Shown: in pieces, positions 1 through 8,373 of the stretch
How the letters are laid out: the number at the start of each line of letters is the position of its first letter
Position numbering within the stretch: position 1 is the stretch's first letter
NCBI RefSeq assembly: GCF_006152115.1
Contig: NZ_VDFU01000003.1
Location: 124,001-188,000, forward strand
Length of the DNA: 64,000 bases
Direction of reading: 5' to 3'
Origin: Rubellimicrobium rubrum
GTDB taxonomy: Bacteria > Pseudomonadota > Alphaproteobacteria > Rhodobacterales > Rhodobacteraceae
Translations under genes and position numbers: made by a program
Notes under the pieces: model-generated
What the model was told of the DNA's origin: nothing
Database searches by the model: none
What the model saw: the letters and a program-made list of their open reading frames with translations, nothing else

Positions 1-941
1 GTCATGCGCCGCACCGAGCCGGTCTTGCTCCGCATCAGGACGGTTTCCACGGTGATCGATTCGGGGGTGCGGCGGATGCCGGGCAGGAGGCTGCCGTCCG
101 TGACCCCGGTCGCCGCAAAGATCACGTCGCCGGTCACGAGGTCGTCGCGGGTGTAGACGCGGTCGTAGTTGGTGATCCCCGCCTTTTGGGCGCGGTCGCG
201 TTCGTCGTCGTTGCGGAACAGGAGCTTGCCGAAGATCTGGCCGCCCATGCATTTGAGCGCGGCAGCGGCCAGCACCCCTTCGGGCGCGCCGCCCGAGCCC
301 ATGTACATGTCGATCCCCGTCGAGGGCTCGGCGCAGTGCATGACGCCCGCCACGTCGCCGTCGGTGATGAGCCGCACCTTGGCGCCGGTGGAGCGGACCT
401 CGGCGATCATCGCCTCATGGCGGTCGCGGTCGAGGATGCAGACGGTGATGTCGCGAGTGGAGACCCCCTTGGCCGAGGCCAGCGCCGAGACGCGTTCGGA
501 GGGGCTCATCGACAGGGTGACGACGCCGCGCTTGAAGCCGGGGCCGACGGCGAGCTTTTCCATGTAGACGTCGGGGGCGTGCAGGAGCGTTCCGCGCGGG
601 GCCATGGCGACGACGGCCAGAGCGTTGGGCATGTCGCGGGCGGTGAGCGTCGTCCCTTCCAGCGGGTCGAGCGCGATGTCCACGGCGGGGCCTTGGCCGG
701 TGCCGACCTCCTCGCCAATGTAGAGCATGGGCGCCTCGTCGCGCTCGCCTTCGCCGATCACCACGACGCCCTTGATGTCGAGCATGTTGAGCTGGCGGCG
801 CATCCCGTCCACGGCGGCCTGGTCGGCGGCCTTTTCGTCGCCCCGCCCGACATGGTCGGCGCAGGCGATGGCGGCGGCCTCGGAGACACGGGCGAGGCCC
901 AGGGACAACATGCGGTCGGAAAAGTCGGGCTGGTCGGCCAT
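1..941 (-). CDS. glpX: class II fructose-1,6-bisphosphatase (GlpX), 3' end cut by window edge
   Basis: Cytosolic sugar bisphosphatase of gluconeogenesis and the Calvin-type pathways, hydrolysing fructose-1,6-bisphosphate and often sedoheptulose-1,7-bisphosphate. The reverse strand reads MADQPDFSDRMLSLGLARV at the N-terminus. It continues through the GlpX-family metal/phosphate signatures VVIGEGERDEAPMLYIGE and ALDPLEGTTLTARDMPN, and later ITDGDVAGVMHCAEPSTGID and MGSGGAPEGVLAAAALK. About 313 codons are present without a stop, so only the last few residues are missing. In related alphaproteobacteria hom and glpX are adjacent. Here a small convergent gene lies between them. The family assignment is from conserved motifs and is firm. 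Confidence 0.93.
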   Translation of the reverse strand, partial: MADQPDFSDRMLSLGLARVSEAAAIACADHVGRGDEKAADQAAVDGMRRQLNMLDIKGVVVIGEGERDEAPMLYIGEEVGTGQGPAVDIALDPLEGTTLTARDMPNALAVVAMAPRGTLLHAPDVYMEKLAVGPGFKRGVVTLSMSPSERVSALASAKGVSTRDITVCILDRDRHEAMIAEVRSTGAKVRLITDGDVAGVMHCAEPSTGIDMYMGSGGAPEGVLAAAALKCMGGQIFGKLLFRNDDERDRAQKAGITNYDRVYTRDDLVTGDVIFAATGVTDGSLLPGIRRTPESITVETVLMRSKTGSVRRM

Positions 942-1256
942 GGGGCGTCCTTTTGGCTGCGTCGCAGCAAGGCGTAGCGCGACCTCGCGGCTACGTGAAG
1001 GACTGGGAGCGCTAACGGTCCTGTCAGGCCAGACCTTTTCGGAGGTGGACGGGCACTGGGCGGCTTGAGGTCCGGAGACGCCCCCGCTAAGTCCCGAGGG
1101 CCGAAAAACGTCTGGCCGGTCAGGTTATCCCGGTCCCCGCCCCTCTGGCGGGAGTTAGTCGATCTTCGAACCCACGGCGCAACCCGGTCGAACGGGGTGC
1201 CGTGGAGTGCCTGTCGGGACACTCCCTCGCGCCTCGTCGCCATGATTGGAGACGAG
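942..1256. other. intergenic region with a long imperfect inverted repeat
   Basis: No gene is visible here. Positions 1020-1042 and 1101-1124 form an imperfect inverted repeat of about 23-24 nt (three mismatches and one indel) around a 58-nt spacer. It lies between the divergent starts of glpX and the small DUF2798-like gene. It could be an mRNA or regulatory hairpin or a decayed repeat element, and no consensus was recognised. Confidence 0.5.
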
Positions 1257-1517
1257 ATGTCCAACTCCAAATCCACCGTCATCGTGGCGCAGGTCTTCAT
1301 TTCCTGCATGATGGCCTTCCTGATGACCGGCCTCTTCACTGCCGTTCCGATGGGCTTCGAGCCGGGCTGGGTGGGGGAGTGGCTGCGCCGCTTCATCCTT
1401 GCCTGGCCGGTCGCCTTTGCCCTGTCGCTGGGCGTCGGACCGGTGGCGTTCCGCCTGGCCTATCTGGTCGTGCGTTTGACCACCCGGCCTGGACGCGGGT
1501 CCGAGGGGCTGCTCTAG
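1257..1517 (+). CDS. small DUF2798-like inner-membrane protein
   Basis: Encodes about 86 residues beginning MSNSKSTVIVAQVF. Two predicted transmembrane helices are visible: about residues 9-31, and about 46-72 containing ILAWPVAFALSLGVGPVAF. This two-helix layout with a WPVAF-like motif resembles the DUF2798 family, whose function is unknown. The start at 1257 is preferred over upstream in-frame starts because GGAGA at 1248-1252 is well spaced before it. The gene runs towards hom and ends before a perfect hairpin shared by the two convergent genes. Confidence 0.7.
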   Translation: MSNSKSTVIVAQVFISCMMAFLMTGLFTAVPMGFEPGWVGEWLRRFILAWPVAFALSLGVGPVAFRLAYLVVRLTTRPGRGSEGLL

Positions 1518-1529
1518 GTCCGAAGCCTG

Positions 1530-1560
1530 CCGGCGACCCTGCCGATGGGCTGGTCGCCGG
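1530..1560. terminator. bidirectional hairpin between DUF2798 gene and hom
   Basis: CCGGCGACC at 1530-1538 and GGTCGCCGG at 1552-1560 form a perfect 9-bp stem with a 13-nt loop. It sits between two convergent stop codons (1517 and 1591). There is no T tract, so it is a terminator-like structure rather than a textbook intrinsic terminator. Confidence 0.55.
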
Positions 1561-1590
1561 AACTGTCCGAGCAGACCTGTCCGGCCTGCC

Positions 1591-2877
1591 TCAAACCGCC
1601 TCGATCCGCAGGGCCACGGGATCGCCCGCGACGACCGCCGTGGCGGGGAAGGCGGCCATGGCCTCGTCGAGGGCGATGCGCGTCGTCTTGTGGGTGACGA
1701 TCAGGACGGGGGCGGTGCCGTCCTCGTGGCCGTACTGGCGCATCCGGTCGATCGAGATGCCCGAGTCGCCCAGGACGCGCGCGACCTTGGCCAGCGCGCC
1801 GGGTTTGTCCACGAGTTGGAGCCGCAGATAATAGGGCGCGGGCACGGCGGCCTGGGCGGGGCGGGCGCGCGTCAGCGTCATGGCGGGCTGTCCGAAGGTG
1901 GGGAGCCGGTTGCCCCGCGCGATGTCCACGAGGTCCGACAGCACCGCACTGGCCGTGGGACCCGCGCCCGCACCGGGGCCGCGCAGCACGATCTGGCCCA
2001 CGGCGTCGCCTTCGAGCACCACCATGTTGGTGCCGCCCTGGAGCTGGCCCAGAGGCGAGGTCGCGGGGACGAGGCAGGGCTGCATCCGCTGTTCGAGCCC
2101 GCGCCCGGTCATCTGCGCGACGCCCAAAAGCTTGATCCGGAAGCCCATGTCGGCGGCGCGGCGGATGTCCTCGATGGTGATCGAGCCGATGCCTTCGAGG
2201 TCCACATGGTCGAAGTCCACCTGGGTGCCGAAGGCGATGGAAGCCAGGAGCGACAGCTTGTGGCCGGCGTCGATGCCGTCCACGTCGAGCCGGGGGTCGG
2301 CTTCGAGATAGCCCAGTTGCCGGGCTTCCTCGAACACCTCCTCGTATGGCAGGCCCGCCGATTCCATCCGGGTCAGGATGTAGTTGCAGGTGCCGTTCAT
2401 GACGCCCATGACGCGGGTCATCTGGTTGCCGGCCATCCCTTCGGTGAGGGCCTTGATGACGGGAATGCCGCCCGCGACGGCGGCCTCGAAGCGGATCACG
2501 CGGCCCGCCTCTTCGGCAGCGAGTGCGAGGGCCTGGCCGTGATGGGCGAGGAGGGCCTTGTTGGCGGTGACCACGTCCTTGCCCGAGGCGATGGCTGCCT
2601 CCAGCGCGTCCTTGGCCGCGCCCTCGTGGCCGCCCATCAGCTCGACGATGACGTCGATGTCGGGGTGGCGGGCGAGGGCCACGGGGTCGGATTCCCAGGC
2701 ATAGGCCTCGAGGGGGACGCCACGGTCGCGGCTGCGGTCGCGGGCCGAGACGGCGACGACCTCGATGGAGCGGCCCGCGCGGGCGGCGATGAGGGGGCCG
2801 TGGGTCTGGAGGATCCGCAGCACGCCCGCCCCCACGGTGCCCAGTCCGGCGACGCCGATGCGAAGGGGAGCGGTCAT
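1591..2877 (-). CDS. hom: homoserine dehydrogenase
   Basis: NAD(P)-dependent reduction of aspartate-4-semialdehyde to homoserine, on the way to threonine, methionine and isoleucine. The 428-residue length is normal for the monofunctional enzyme. An N-terminal Rossmann motif GLGTVGAGV lies at residues about 11-19. The catalytic region contains AAVAGGIPVIKALTEGMAGN and VMGVMNGTCNYILTRM. A C-terminal ACT domain begins around residue 345 (YYLRLQLVDKPGALAKVARV), consistent with threonine feedback. No aspartokinase domain is fused. It is transcribed in the same direction as glpX but separated from it by the DUF2798-like gene. Confidence 0.95.
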   Translation of the reverse strand: MTAPLRIGVAGLGTVGAGVLRILQTHGPLIAARAGRSIEVVAVSARDRSRDRGVPLEAYAWESDPVALARHPDIDVIVELMGGHEGAAKDALEAAIASGKDVVTANKALLAHHGQALALAAEEAGRVIRFEAAVAGGIPVIKALTEGMAGNQMTRVMGVMNGTCNYILTRMESAGLPYEEVFEEARQLGYLEADPRLDVDGIDAGHKLSLLASIAFGTQVDFDHVDLEGIGSITIEDIRRAADMGFRIKLLGVAQMTGRGLEQRMQPCLVPATSPLGQLQGGTNMVVLEGDAVGQIVLRGPGAGAGPTASAVLSDLVDIARGNRLPTFGQPAMTLTRARPAQAAVPAPYYLRLQLVDKPGALAKVARVLGDSGISIDRMRQYGHEDGTAPVLIVTHKTTRIALDEAMAAFPATAVVAGDPVALRIEAV

Positions 2878-2929
2878 GATGGGGGCACCTTGGGCTGTTG
2901 AACGGGGGACCGTTACCCCGTCCGCCCGC

Positions 2930-3286
2930 TCATGGCAACGAAGGGCCGGAGGAGAGCCTGTCGCGCTGCTCGGGGGTCAGGCCGCCGGTCCGCAGGCCTT
3001 CGGCGCGGGCGGCGAGGTCCGCCAGGCGCACGGCGTCGAGGGTGGCGTCGGGAGCGGTGACTGGCGGCGGGGCGGCCCCGGTCCGGGCCGCGAGGTCCGA
3101 GGCCCGGGCGGACAGGTCGTCACCGGCGTCGAGGGCCAGGGGCTGCTGGTCGCCCGCGGCGAGGAGCCCGGCCAGCGGCACGAGGGCGGGAGGCGGGGCG
3201 GTCCGTTCGGCCGGTGTCACGCGGGCGTCGAGCGCCGGGTATTCGGTGCAGGCGGCGAGGGCGAGGGCAGGGAGGAGGCGGCGCAT
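2930..3286 (-). CDS. small predicted lipoprotein, unknown function
   Basis: A 118-residue protein starting MRRLLPALALAACTEYP. The stretch LALAAC matches a lipobox with the lipidated Cys at residue 13, so the mature protein should be membrane-anchored in the envelope. The rest is Ala-, Leu- and Asp-rich, without a recognised domain, and could form helices. It sits directly upstream of hom on the same strand, separated by about 50 nt. The alternative is a spurious high-GC ORF, but the well-formed lipoprotein signal argues for a real gene. Confidence 0.6.
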   Translation of the reverse strand: MRRLLPALALAACTEYPALDARVTPAERTAPPPALVPLAGLLAAGDQQPLALDAGDDLSARASDLAARTGAAPPPVTAPDATLDAVRLADLAARAEGLRTGGLTPEQRDRLSSGPSLP

Positions 3287-3337
3287 TCCCCGACCATAGG
3301 GGAGCCGCCCCCCGAGCGGAACCCGACGCGCGTGGGC

Positions 3338-3937
3338 TCAGCAGACCTGCGCGGGCCAGGGCGCGTCGTTGTTGTTGGCCCAGCAGAACTGGCTGGAGTT
3401 GAAGCGCGGCCGCATGACCATGAAGTTCGTGAAGGTCTGCGGGCCGATGCCCACCCGGAAGGCGGGGGTGTAGTCGGCCGAGGTTTCGAGGATGATGGCG
3501 ACCTCTCCGTCCGACATGAGCGGGATGGCCTTGTCCTTGATGCTGTTGAGCCGGGCGTTGGTCATCGTGCCGGCCCAGCCCCGTTCCTGCGACCAGACCA
3601 CCCGGTAGGTGGCCGGCGGCCCGGCGGTGTAGCGGATCAGCGACAGGCGGAGCTTTTGCGGCTCTCCGGTGCCCAGCAGGAAGCCCTGGAGCCTGAACAG
3701 GCTGTCCACGAACTCGGGGGTGATGGGCTCGTTGGTCTCGCGGCTGACGATGTCGGTCAGGGTGTAGGCCACCTTGAGGTTCAGCGACTGCTGCCGGTAG
3801 CTGTTGAAGAACACGAAGCTGGCCAGCAGCACCCAGACGAGGATCGGGATCATCAGCACGGCCTCGACGGTGATGCTGCCGCTTTCGTCGCGGCGGAACC
3901 GGCGGAAAGCGGAACGAAGGGCGGAACGGAGGGACAT
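3338..3937 (-). CDS. TadE/TadF-like pseudopilin
   Basis: A 199-residue minor-pilin-like protein of the Tad (Flp pilus) type. The N-terminus has a basic stretch followed by RRDESGSITVEAVLMIPILV, the classic TadE-like Glu-containing start of a single transmembrane helix (about residues 20-45). The remainder is a predicted periplasmic domain with a Cys near residue 185 and the C-terminal residue also Cys. It is the third gene of a compact operon (TadG-like, TadE-like, this gene), separated from the preceding stop by only a few bases. No Tad ATPase or secretin gene lies nearby in the window. Confidence 0.82.
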   Translation of the reverse strand: MSLRSALRSAFRRFRRDESGSITVEAVLMIPILVWVLLASFVFFNSYRQQSLNLKVAYTLTDIVSRETNEPITPEFVDSLFRLQGFLLGTGEPQKLRLSLIRYTAGPPATYRVVWSQERGWAGTMTNARLNSIKDKAIPLMSDGEVAIILETSADYTPAFRVGIGPQTFTNFMVMRPRFNSSQFCWANNNDAPWPAQVC

Positions 3938-3945
3938 GCCGGGGC

Positions 3946-4473
3946 TCAGCTCTTCGGCTCGATCACGAAGGCCGTGGTCGAGACCAGCGCGTAGGCGCCG
4001 CCGTTCTGGCGCGCCACCTGGGACGCCAGGCCCGAGGTCGGGAAGTAGGGGTCGAACAGCGCGCAGACCCGCAGGACCATGAGCTCGTTCGAGGTGCCGA
4101 TGTCGAAGCTGGTGACCGGCTCGGCGGGGTTGAAGCGGTCCACGCAGTCCGCCGCGCGGGGGATGTCGGTCCAGCCCCGCGGATCGACGCGGCGCATCTC
4201 GATCTTGAGCTGCCGCATGCAGGCGGGGATGATCTCGGCGTTGCCGCAGATCGCCTCCTTGAGCGTGTCATGCGTGAGCGGCTCGATGGCCCCGAGCCGG
4301 ACCTGCCGCACCGCCATGTCCACCCCCCGGTCCAGCATCACCTGTCGGGTCATCAGCATCCCGAGTTCGAAGGTGGACAGGAACAGGGCCAGGAAGAACG
4401 GCAGGAACAGCACGAACTCGATGGTGCCGGACCCGTCCTCGGAGCGGCGGAACGACCGGAGCCGCATCGTCAT
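3946..4473 (-). CDS. TadE-like pseudopilin
   Basis: A 175-residue protein with the TadE-type N-terminus FRRSEDGSGTIEFVLFLPFF, a single transmembrane helix and a periplasmic tail. Its ATG overlaps the stop of the upstream TadG-like gene (ATGA at 4470-4473), so the two are translationally coupled. The family helps build or process Flp pili on the outer face of the inner membrane. Four Cys residues in the tail (including EAICGNAEIIPACMRQ) may form disulfides. It probably pairs with the following TadE/F-like protein. Confidence 0.85.
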   Translation of the reverse strand: MTMRLRSFRRSEDGSGTIEFVLFLPFFLALFLSTFELGMLMTRQVMLDRGVDMAVRQVRLGAIEPLTHDTLKEAICGNAEIIPACMRQLKIEMRRVDPRGWTDIPRAADCVDRFNPAEPVTSFDIGTSNELMVLRVCALFDPYFPTSGLASQVARQNGGAYALVSTTAFVIEPKS

Positions 4474-6167
4474 CGGCTCAGCCTCAGGGCGTTGATCTGG
4501 GCGGCGATGGTGCCGAAGACCCGTTCGATGGTGTCGTTGCTGGCCGTGTAATAGCGATTGTTGGCCTGCAGGTTGTCAGGATTCACGCAGTTCTTGATCG
4601 CGGTTTGGCCAGCCGCTGGGGCATCGAAGGCGATGCCGTAGACGATGACCCCAGCCGCGCGCGCTTGGGCGCAAGTCTGCGAGAGTTGGGTATTCATGGT
4701 GGCTGCGTTGGGCTGGTCGGTGATGGCGTCTCGAAAAGTCGCGGCGGTGTTGACCGGCACGCTCGTCGAACCGAACTGGAAAGCGCACGAGCCCGTCGTC
4801 CTGCTGCCGCAGCGTCGTGCATAGAGTTGCTGGCCGATCCATTGAACACGCAGCTTTCCGAACGCCTGGGTCCAGGTGAGTTGGGTCGCTCCACTGGGAA
4901 TGGTCCCATGGGTTCCTGTCGTCGGGTTCCAGTACTGGTCGGTCGTCCGGGTGGTGTCTCTGTAGTAATAGGCCGACGGACTGCCCGCGACCTCGTAAAT
5001 CGGCGACAACGCGTTCACGTTCAGGGACCGGAAGTCGGGGCTGTAGTGATATGAAGCCATATTTTCGCCGTCGGTCATCAGAACGACGATCTTCATCGTG
5101 TTGTCGCGCCGCCATGGGAAGAAGGGTCGGTTAGCGGGCACCAAGCCGTTCAGCAGTCCTTGTGAAGCGGGATCGAGGAAGAGCAGGCCATACTTCATCC
5201 CGAGATTGATCGAGGTATAGCCTCCAGCCTCAAGGTTCCTGATCGCGGCTTGAAGCGCGGGGATGCTCTGGCCGCCCACGATCACCATATTCTCCGGCGA
5301 GGTGCGGCACAGGATGGCAAGGGTAGCGGTGTCATTGTTGGGTGGGGGCTTTGGGGCCTGAACTAGGCCCTGAGGCGTCACCGTGGTGGCGCCGCTATAC
5401 GCGTCGAAGTGGCCACTCTGAGGAATGTTGCCAGTGCCAAGGCCGGGTTGATCGTAAGCATTGTTCGGAAGGTCAAGGCAGAAGGAGTTCGTCCCGTTGT
5501 GCCGGTCGACGATCCGGCCGGGGTAGGTGTTGACGAAGCGGTTGAACAGCGTGGGCCCGAGGTTCACCTGCCCGTTGAATGGAACGATGTTGATGCTGAT
5601 TCGGCGCTGCGTGTCGTTTTCCAGCACCGTCTGGACGAACTGGCTGGCGGCCGTGCGGAGCTTATCGATCCGACCGGTTGGACGGGTCGGGCTCCGAAGT
5701 TCATACTGCATCGAATACGACACATCGAGCACGAGCGAGATCTCGATGTCGGTGGCGCTTTCCTCGGCCGCCGCGTTGGTCGGAACGGTGAGTTGGGGGA
5801 CGCCCAGCATGCCCATGAACAGGCTGTCCACCCGCGACCGCGTGCTTGCGCCCACCCGGCGCTGGTTGATCGTCTGGACGACCTGCACCTCCTCCAGCCG
5901 GTCGCCCATGCCCGTCTTCTCGAAGTAGTCCCGCACCACGGCTTCGGGGTCCCTGGCCTGCTGCAGGTTCGCCGCGGCCAGGACGGCGCGGTCGGCGGTG
6001 GCCTGGAGGCGGCTTCGCTCGATCTCGAAGCGCATCACGTCGATGCTCATGCCGGCGACGATCAGGCCGGCCAGGATCAGGAACAGCGAGAAGACGATCA
6101 TCGACCCATCCTCGTCCCGAAGGAAGCGGACGGGGAAGGGGGGGCCCGGAGCGCGAACCTTGCGCAT
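4470..6167 (-). CDS. TadG-like von Willebrand factor A domain protein
   Basis: A 565-residue Tad-locus protein. The N-terminal part carries FLRDEDGSMIVFSLFLILAG, a TadE/TadG-like membrane helix. A vWA domain follows with the MIDAS motif DVSYS (in SLVLDVSYSMQYEL) at about residue 147, and a later VLMTDGEN. The start at 6167 is chosen over an upstream ATG because AAAGGTG on the coding strand lies 6 nt before it. It is the first gene of a three-gene operon of pseudopilins. Family members act at the cell envelope in Flp pilus biogenesis, though the exact role is not well defined. The stretch 6168-6407 upstream holds the promoter region shared with the divergent glutamate dehydrogenase. Confidence 0.85.
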   Translation of the reverse strand: MRKVRAPGPPFPVRFLRDEDGSMIVFSLFLILAGLIVAGMSIDVMRFEIERSRLQATADRAVLAAANLQQARDPEAVVRDYFEKTGMGDRLEEVQVVQTINQRRVGASTRSRVDSLFMGMLGVPQLTVPTNAAAEESATDIEISLVLDVSYSMQYELRSPTRPTGRIDKLRTAASQFVQTVLENDTQRRISINIVPFNGQVNLGPTLFNRFVNTYPGRIVDRHNGTNSFCLDLPNNAYDQPGLGTGNIPQSGHFDAYSGATTVTPQGLVQAPKPPPNNDTATLAILCRTSPENMVIVGGQSIPALQAAIRNLEAGGYTSINLGMKYGLLFLDPASQGLLNGLVPANRPFFPWRRDNTMKIVVLMTDGENMASYHYSPDFRSLNVNALSPIYEVAGSPSAYYYRDTTRTTDQYWNPTTGTHGTIPSGATQLTWTQAFGKLRVQWIGQQLYARRCGSRTTGSCAFQFGSTSVPVNTAATFRDAITDQPNAATMNTQLSQTCAQARAAGVIVYGIAFDAPAAGQTAIKNCVNPDNLQANNRYYTASNDTIERVFGTIAAQINALRLSR

Positions 6168-6407
6168 GGAATCACCTTTTGGCGTCAAACGGAACGAAGA
6201 GCGCACGACATGGGCCGATCAAGCCACCGTCTGTCGGCAAAAGTGTGGCGTAACCGTAAAGATCGCGGCGATTCCGGTGCGTCCTAGGCTTTGGGCAGCC
6301 TGTTTCGGGGCAAGGGCCGCGAGGACGGTCACGGCAACGGCCGGATTCGGGCTACATCATGGCGGCGCCGGGTGGTCCGGCCTGGTCCATCGCAGAAGGA
6401 GACCCCC

Positions 6408-7850
6408 ATGAAGGATGCCGTGATGCCCCCGCAGGAGCCGTCGTTCCGCGACTCGGTGGACCTCATGTTCAACCGCGCGGCCCGGTTCATGGACCTGCCG
6501 CCCGGGCTCGAGGAGAAGATCCGCGTCTGCAACGCCACCTACACCGTGCGGTTCGGCGTGCGGCTCCGGGGGGCGATCCACACCTTTACCGGCTATCGCA
6601 GCGTGCACTCCGAGCATCTGGAGCCGGTCAAGGGCGGCATCCGCTATGCCATGGCCGTGGACCAGGACGAGGTGGAGGCGCTGGCCGCGCTGATGACCTA
6701 CAAATGCGCGCTGGTCGAGGTGCCCTTCGGCGGGGCCAAGGGCGGGCTGCGCATCGATCCGCGCGCCTGGGAGGAGCACGAGCTGGAACAGATCACCCGC
6801 CGCTTCGCCTATGAGCTCGCGAAGCGCGACCTGATCCATCCGGCGCAGAACGTGCCCGCCCCCGACATGGGCACCGGCGAGCGCGAGATGGCCTGGATCG
6901 CCGACCAGTACCGGCGGATGAACACCACCGACATCAACGCCAATGCCTGCGTCACCGGCAAGCCCTTGGCCTCGGGCGGGATCCAGGGGCGGGTCGAGGC
7001 CACCGGGCGGGGCATCCAGTTCGCCCTGCGCGAGTTCTTCCGCAACCCCGAGGACGTGGGCCGGGCGGGACTGTCGGGGGGCTTGGAGGGCAAGCGGATC
7101 GTCGTGCAGGGGCTGGGGAACGTGGGCTACCACGCCGCCAAGTTCCTTTCGGAGGAGGACGGCGCGCTGATCGTGGGCCTGATCGAACGGGACGGGGCGG
7201 TCTGGTGCGACACCGGCATCGCGGTGGAGATGGCCAAGGAGTGGCTCGGGCGGAACGGTACGCTCAAGGACTGCCCCGGCACGCGGTTCGTGCCCGAGGG
7301 CGCGGCGGTGCTGGAAGCCGAGTGCGACATCCTGATCCCCGCCGCCCTGGAAGGGGTGATCCACAAGGAGAACGCCGCGCGCATCCGGGCGCCGCTGATC
7401 ATCGAGGCGGCGAACGGCCCCATCACCGCCGGCGGGGACGAGATCCTGCGGGAACGGGGCGTGGTCATCATCCCTGACATGTACGCCAACGCCGGGGGCG
7501 TGACGGTGAGCTACTTCGAATGGGTCAAGAACCTGAGCCACATCCGCTTTGGCCGGATGCAGCGGCGGGCCGAGGAAGCGGAGCACCTCCTGCTGGTGAG
7601 CGAGCTGGAGCGGCTGTCGGACGACCGGGGCCTGGGATGGACGCTGAACCCGGACTTCAAGCAGAAGTACATGCGGGGCGCGGACGAGCTGGCGCTGGTG
7701 CGGTCGGGGCTCGATGACACGATGCGGACGGCCTACCAGTCGATGCGCGAGGTCTGGCACGCCCGACCCGAGGTGGGCGACCTGCGCACCGCCGCCTACC
7801 TTGTTGCGATCGGGCGTGTGGCCGAGAGCTACAGGGCCAAGGGGTTGTAG
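6408..7850 (+). CDS. gdhA: glutamate dehydrogenase (Glu/Leu/Phe/Val family)
   Basis: Interconverts glutamate and 2-oxoglutarate with ammonia in the cytosol. The 480-residue product has the family's substrate and catalytic stretch VEPFGGAKGGLRID-like (here VPFGGAKGGLRIDPRAW) around residue 108. A phosphate/substrate strand ENVPAPDMGTGEREM-like motif (QNVPAPDMGTGEREM) follows, and a Rossmann motif VVQGLGNVGYHAAKF lies at about residue 232. AGGVTVSYFEWVKN near the C-terminal domain is typical of GDH. The start at 6408 follows AGAAGGAGA at 6393-6401. NAD versus NADP preference cannot be decided. The gene lies between two groups of Tad-type pseudopilin genes without an obvious functional link. Confidence 0.9.
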   Translation: MKDAVMPPQEPSFRDSVDLMFNRAARFMDLPPGLEEKIRVCNATYTVRFGVRLRGAIHTFTGYRSVHSEHLEPVKGGIRYAMAVDQDEVEALAALMTYKCALVEVPFGGAKGGLRIDPRAWEEHELEQITRRFAYELAKRDLIHPAQNVPAPDMGTGEREMAWIADQYRRMNTTDINANACVTGKPLASGGIQGRVEATGRGIQFALREFFRNPEDVGRAGLSGGLEGKRIVVQGLGNVGYHAAKFLSEEDGALIVGLIERDGAVWCDTGIAVEMAKEWLGRNGTLKDCPGTRFVPEGAAVLEAECDILIPAALEGVIHKENAARIRAPLIIEAANGPITAGGDEILRERGVVIIPDMYANAGGVTVSYFEWVKNLSHIRFGRMQRRAEEAEHLLLVSELERLSDDRGLGWTLNPDFKQKYMRGADELALVRSGLDDTMRTAYQSMREVWHARPEVGDLRTAAYLVAIGRVAESYRAKGL

Positions 7851-7887
7851 ACGAACAGGAGACAATCCTCGGACTCGTCCTGTTGTC
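7850..7887 (+). terminator. possible terminator hairpin after gdhA
   Basis: GACGAACAGGA at 7850-7860 pairs with TCCTGTTGTC at 7878-7887 (one bulge, 17-nt loop), directly after the gdhA stop. No strong T run follows, so confidence is low. Confidence 0.35.
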
Positions 7888-7911
7888 GTCCAAGATTTGC
7901 CCCGATCGCTC

Positions 7912-7930
7912 GGTTAACCGCCCGTTAACC
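7912..7930 (+). promoter_or_regulatory. CtrA-type binding site upstream of second tad gene pair
   Basis: The sequence GGTTAAC-CGCCC-GTTAACC is a perfect 7-bp inverted repeat. Within it, TTAA at 7914-7917 and TTAA at 7925-7928 are spaced by exactly 7 nt, the known full CtrA consensus TTAA-N7-TTAA. It lies about 50 nt before the first pseudopilin gene of the plus-strand pair. CtrA control of pilus genes is known in Caulobacter, and its use here is inferred. Confidence 0.6.
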
Positions 7931-7980
7931 AGGTTTGGGCCGCCAGGATCGGCGGCCCCATGACAGGAGGCTCTGGGGTG

Positions 7981-8373
7981 ATGGCGACCTTGGGATGGCT
8001 GACACGGTTCGCGCGAAGCGAGGATGGCAGCGTGACCGTCGAGGCCGTGTTGTGGCTTCCGGTGTTCTTTGGCCTGCTGGTGATGATCACCGATGCCTCG
8101 CTGGCCTTCTACGGGCGGGGGGAGGCGTATCGGGTGCTGCAGAACGGCAATCGAGCCTTTGCCACCGGTCGGCTGGACAGCCCGGCTGCGACGAAGCGAT
8201 GGATCGAGAGCACGATGGAGACGGTCGCCCCCAACGCGAGCGTGGAAACCAAGGTGAACGCCGACCGCACCATCGTGGTGTCGCGGATGAGCATCCCGGT
8301 CTCGGACCTGTCGCTGTTCAACATGTTCGAGGGCTTCGACATGGTCGTCCAGTCGGAGCACTACGTCGAATGA
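7981..8373 (+). CDS. TadE-like pseudopilin (second locus)
   Basis: A 130-residue protein with the TadE-like N-terminus FARSEDGSVTVEAVLWLPVF leading into a single transmembrane helix (about residues 22-42) and a short periplasmic domain. The start at 7981 is preferred because AGGAGG lies 10 nt upstream. An in-frame ATG at 7960 is the alternative. Its stop overlaps the next gene's start (ATGA at 8370-8373), indicating coupled translation. With its partner it forms a second pseudopilin locus divergent from the one at 3.3-6.2 kb. Confidence 0.82.
   Translation: MATLGWLTRFARSEDGSVTVEAVLWLPVFFGLLVMITDASLAFYGRGEAYRVLQNGNRAFATGRLDSPAATKRWIESTMETVAPNASVETKVNADRTIVVSRMSIPVSDLSLFNMFEGFDMVVQSEHYVE

Noticed and set aside
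186-977. Long plus-strand frame across glpX
   Set aside because: His/Gly/Asp-rich antisense shadow of glpX, which is confirmed on the minus strand by conserved motifs.
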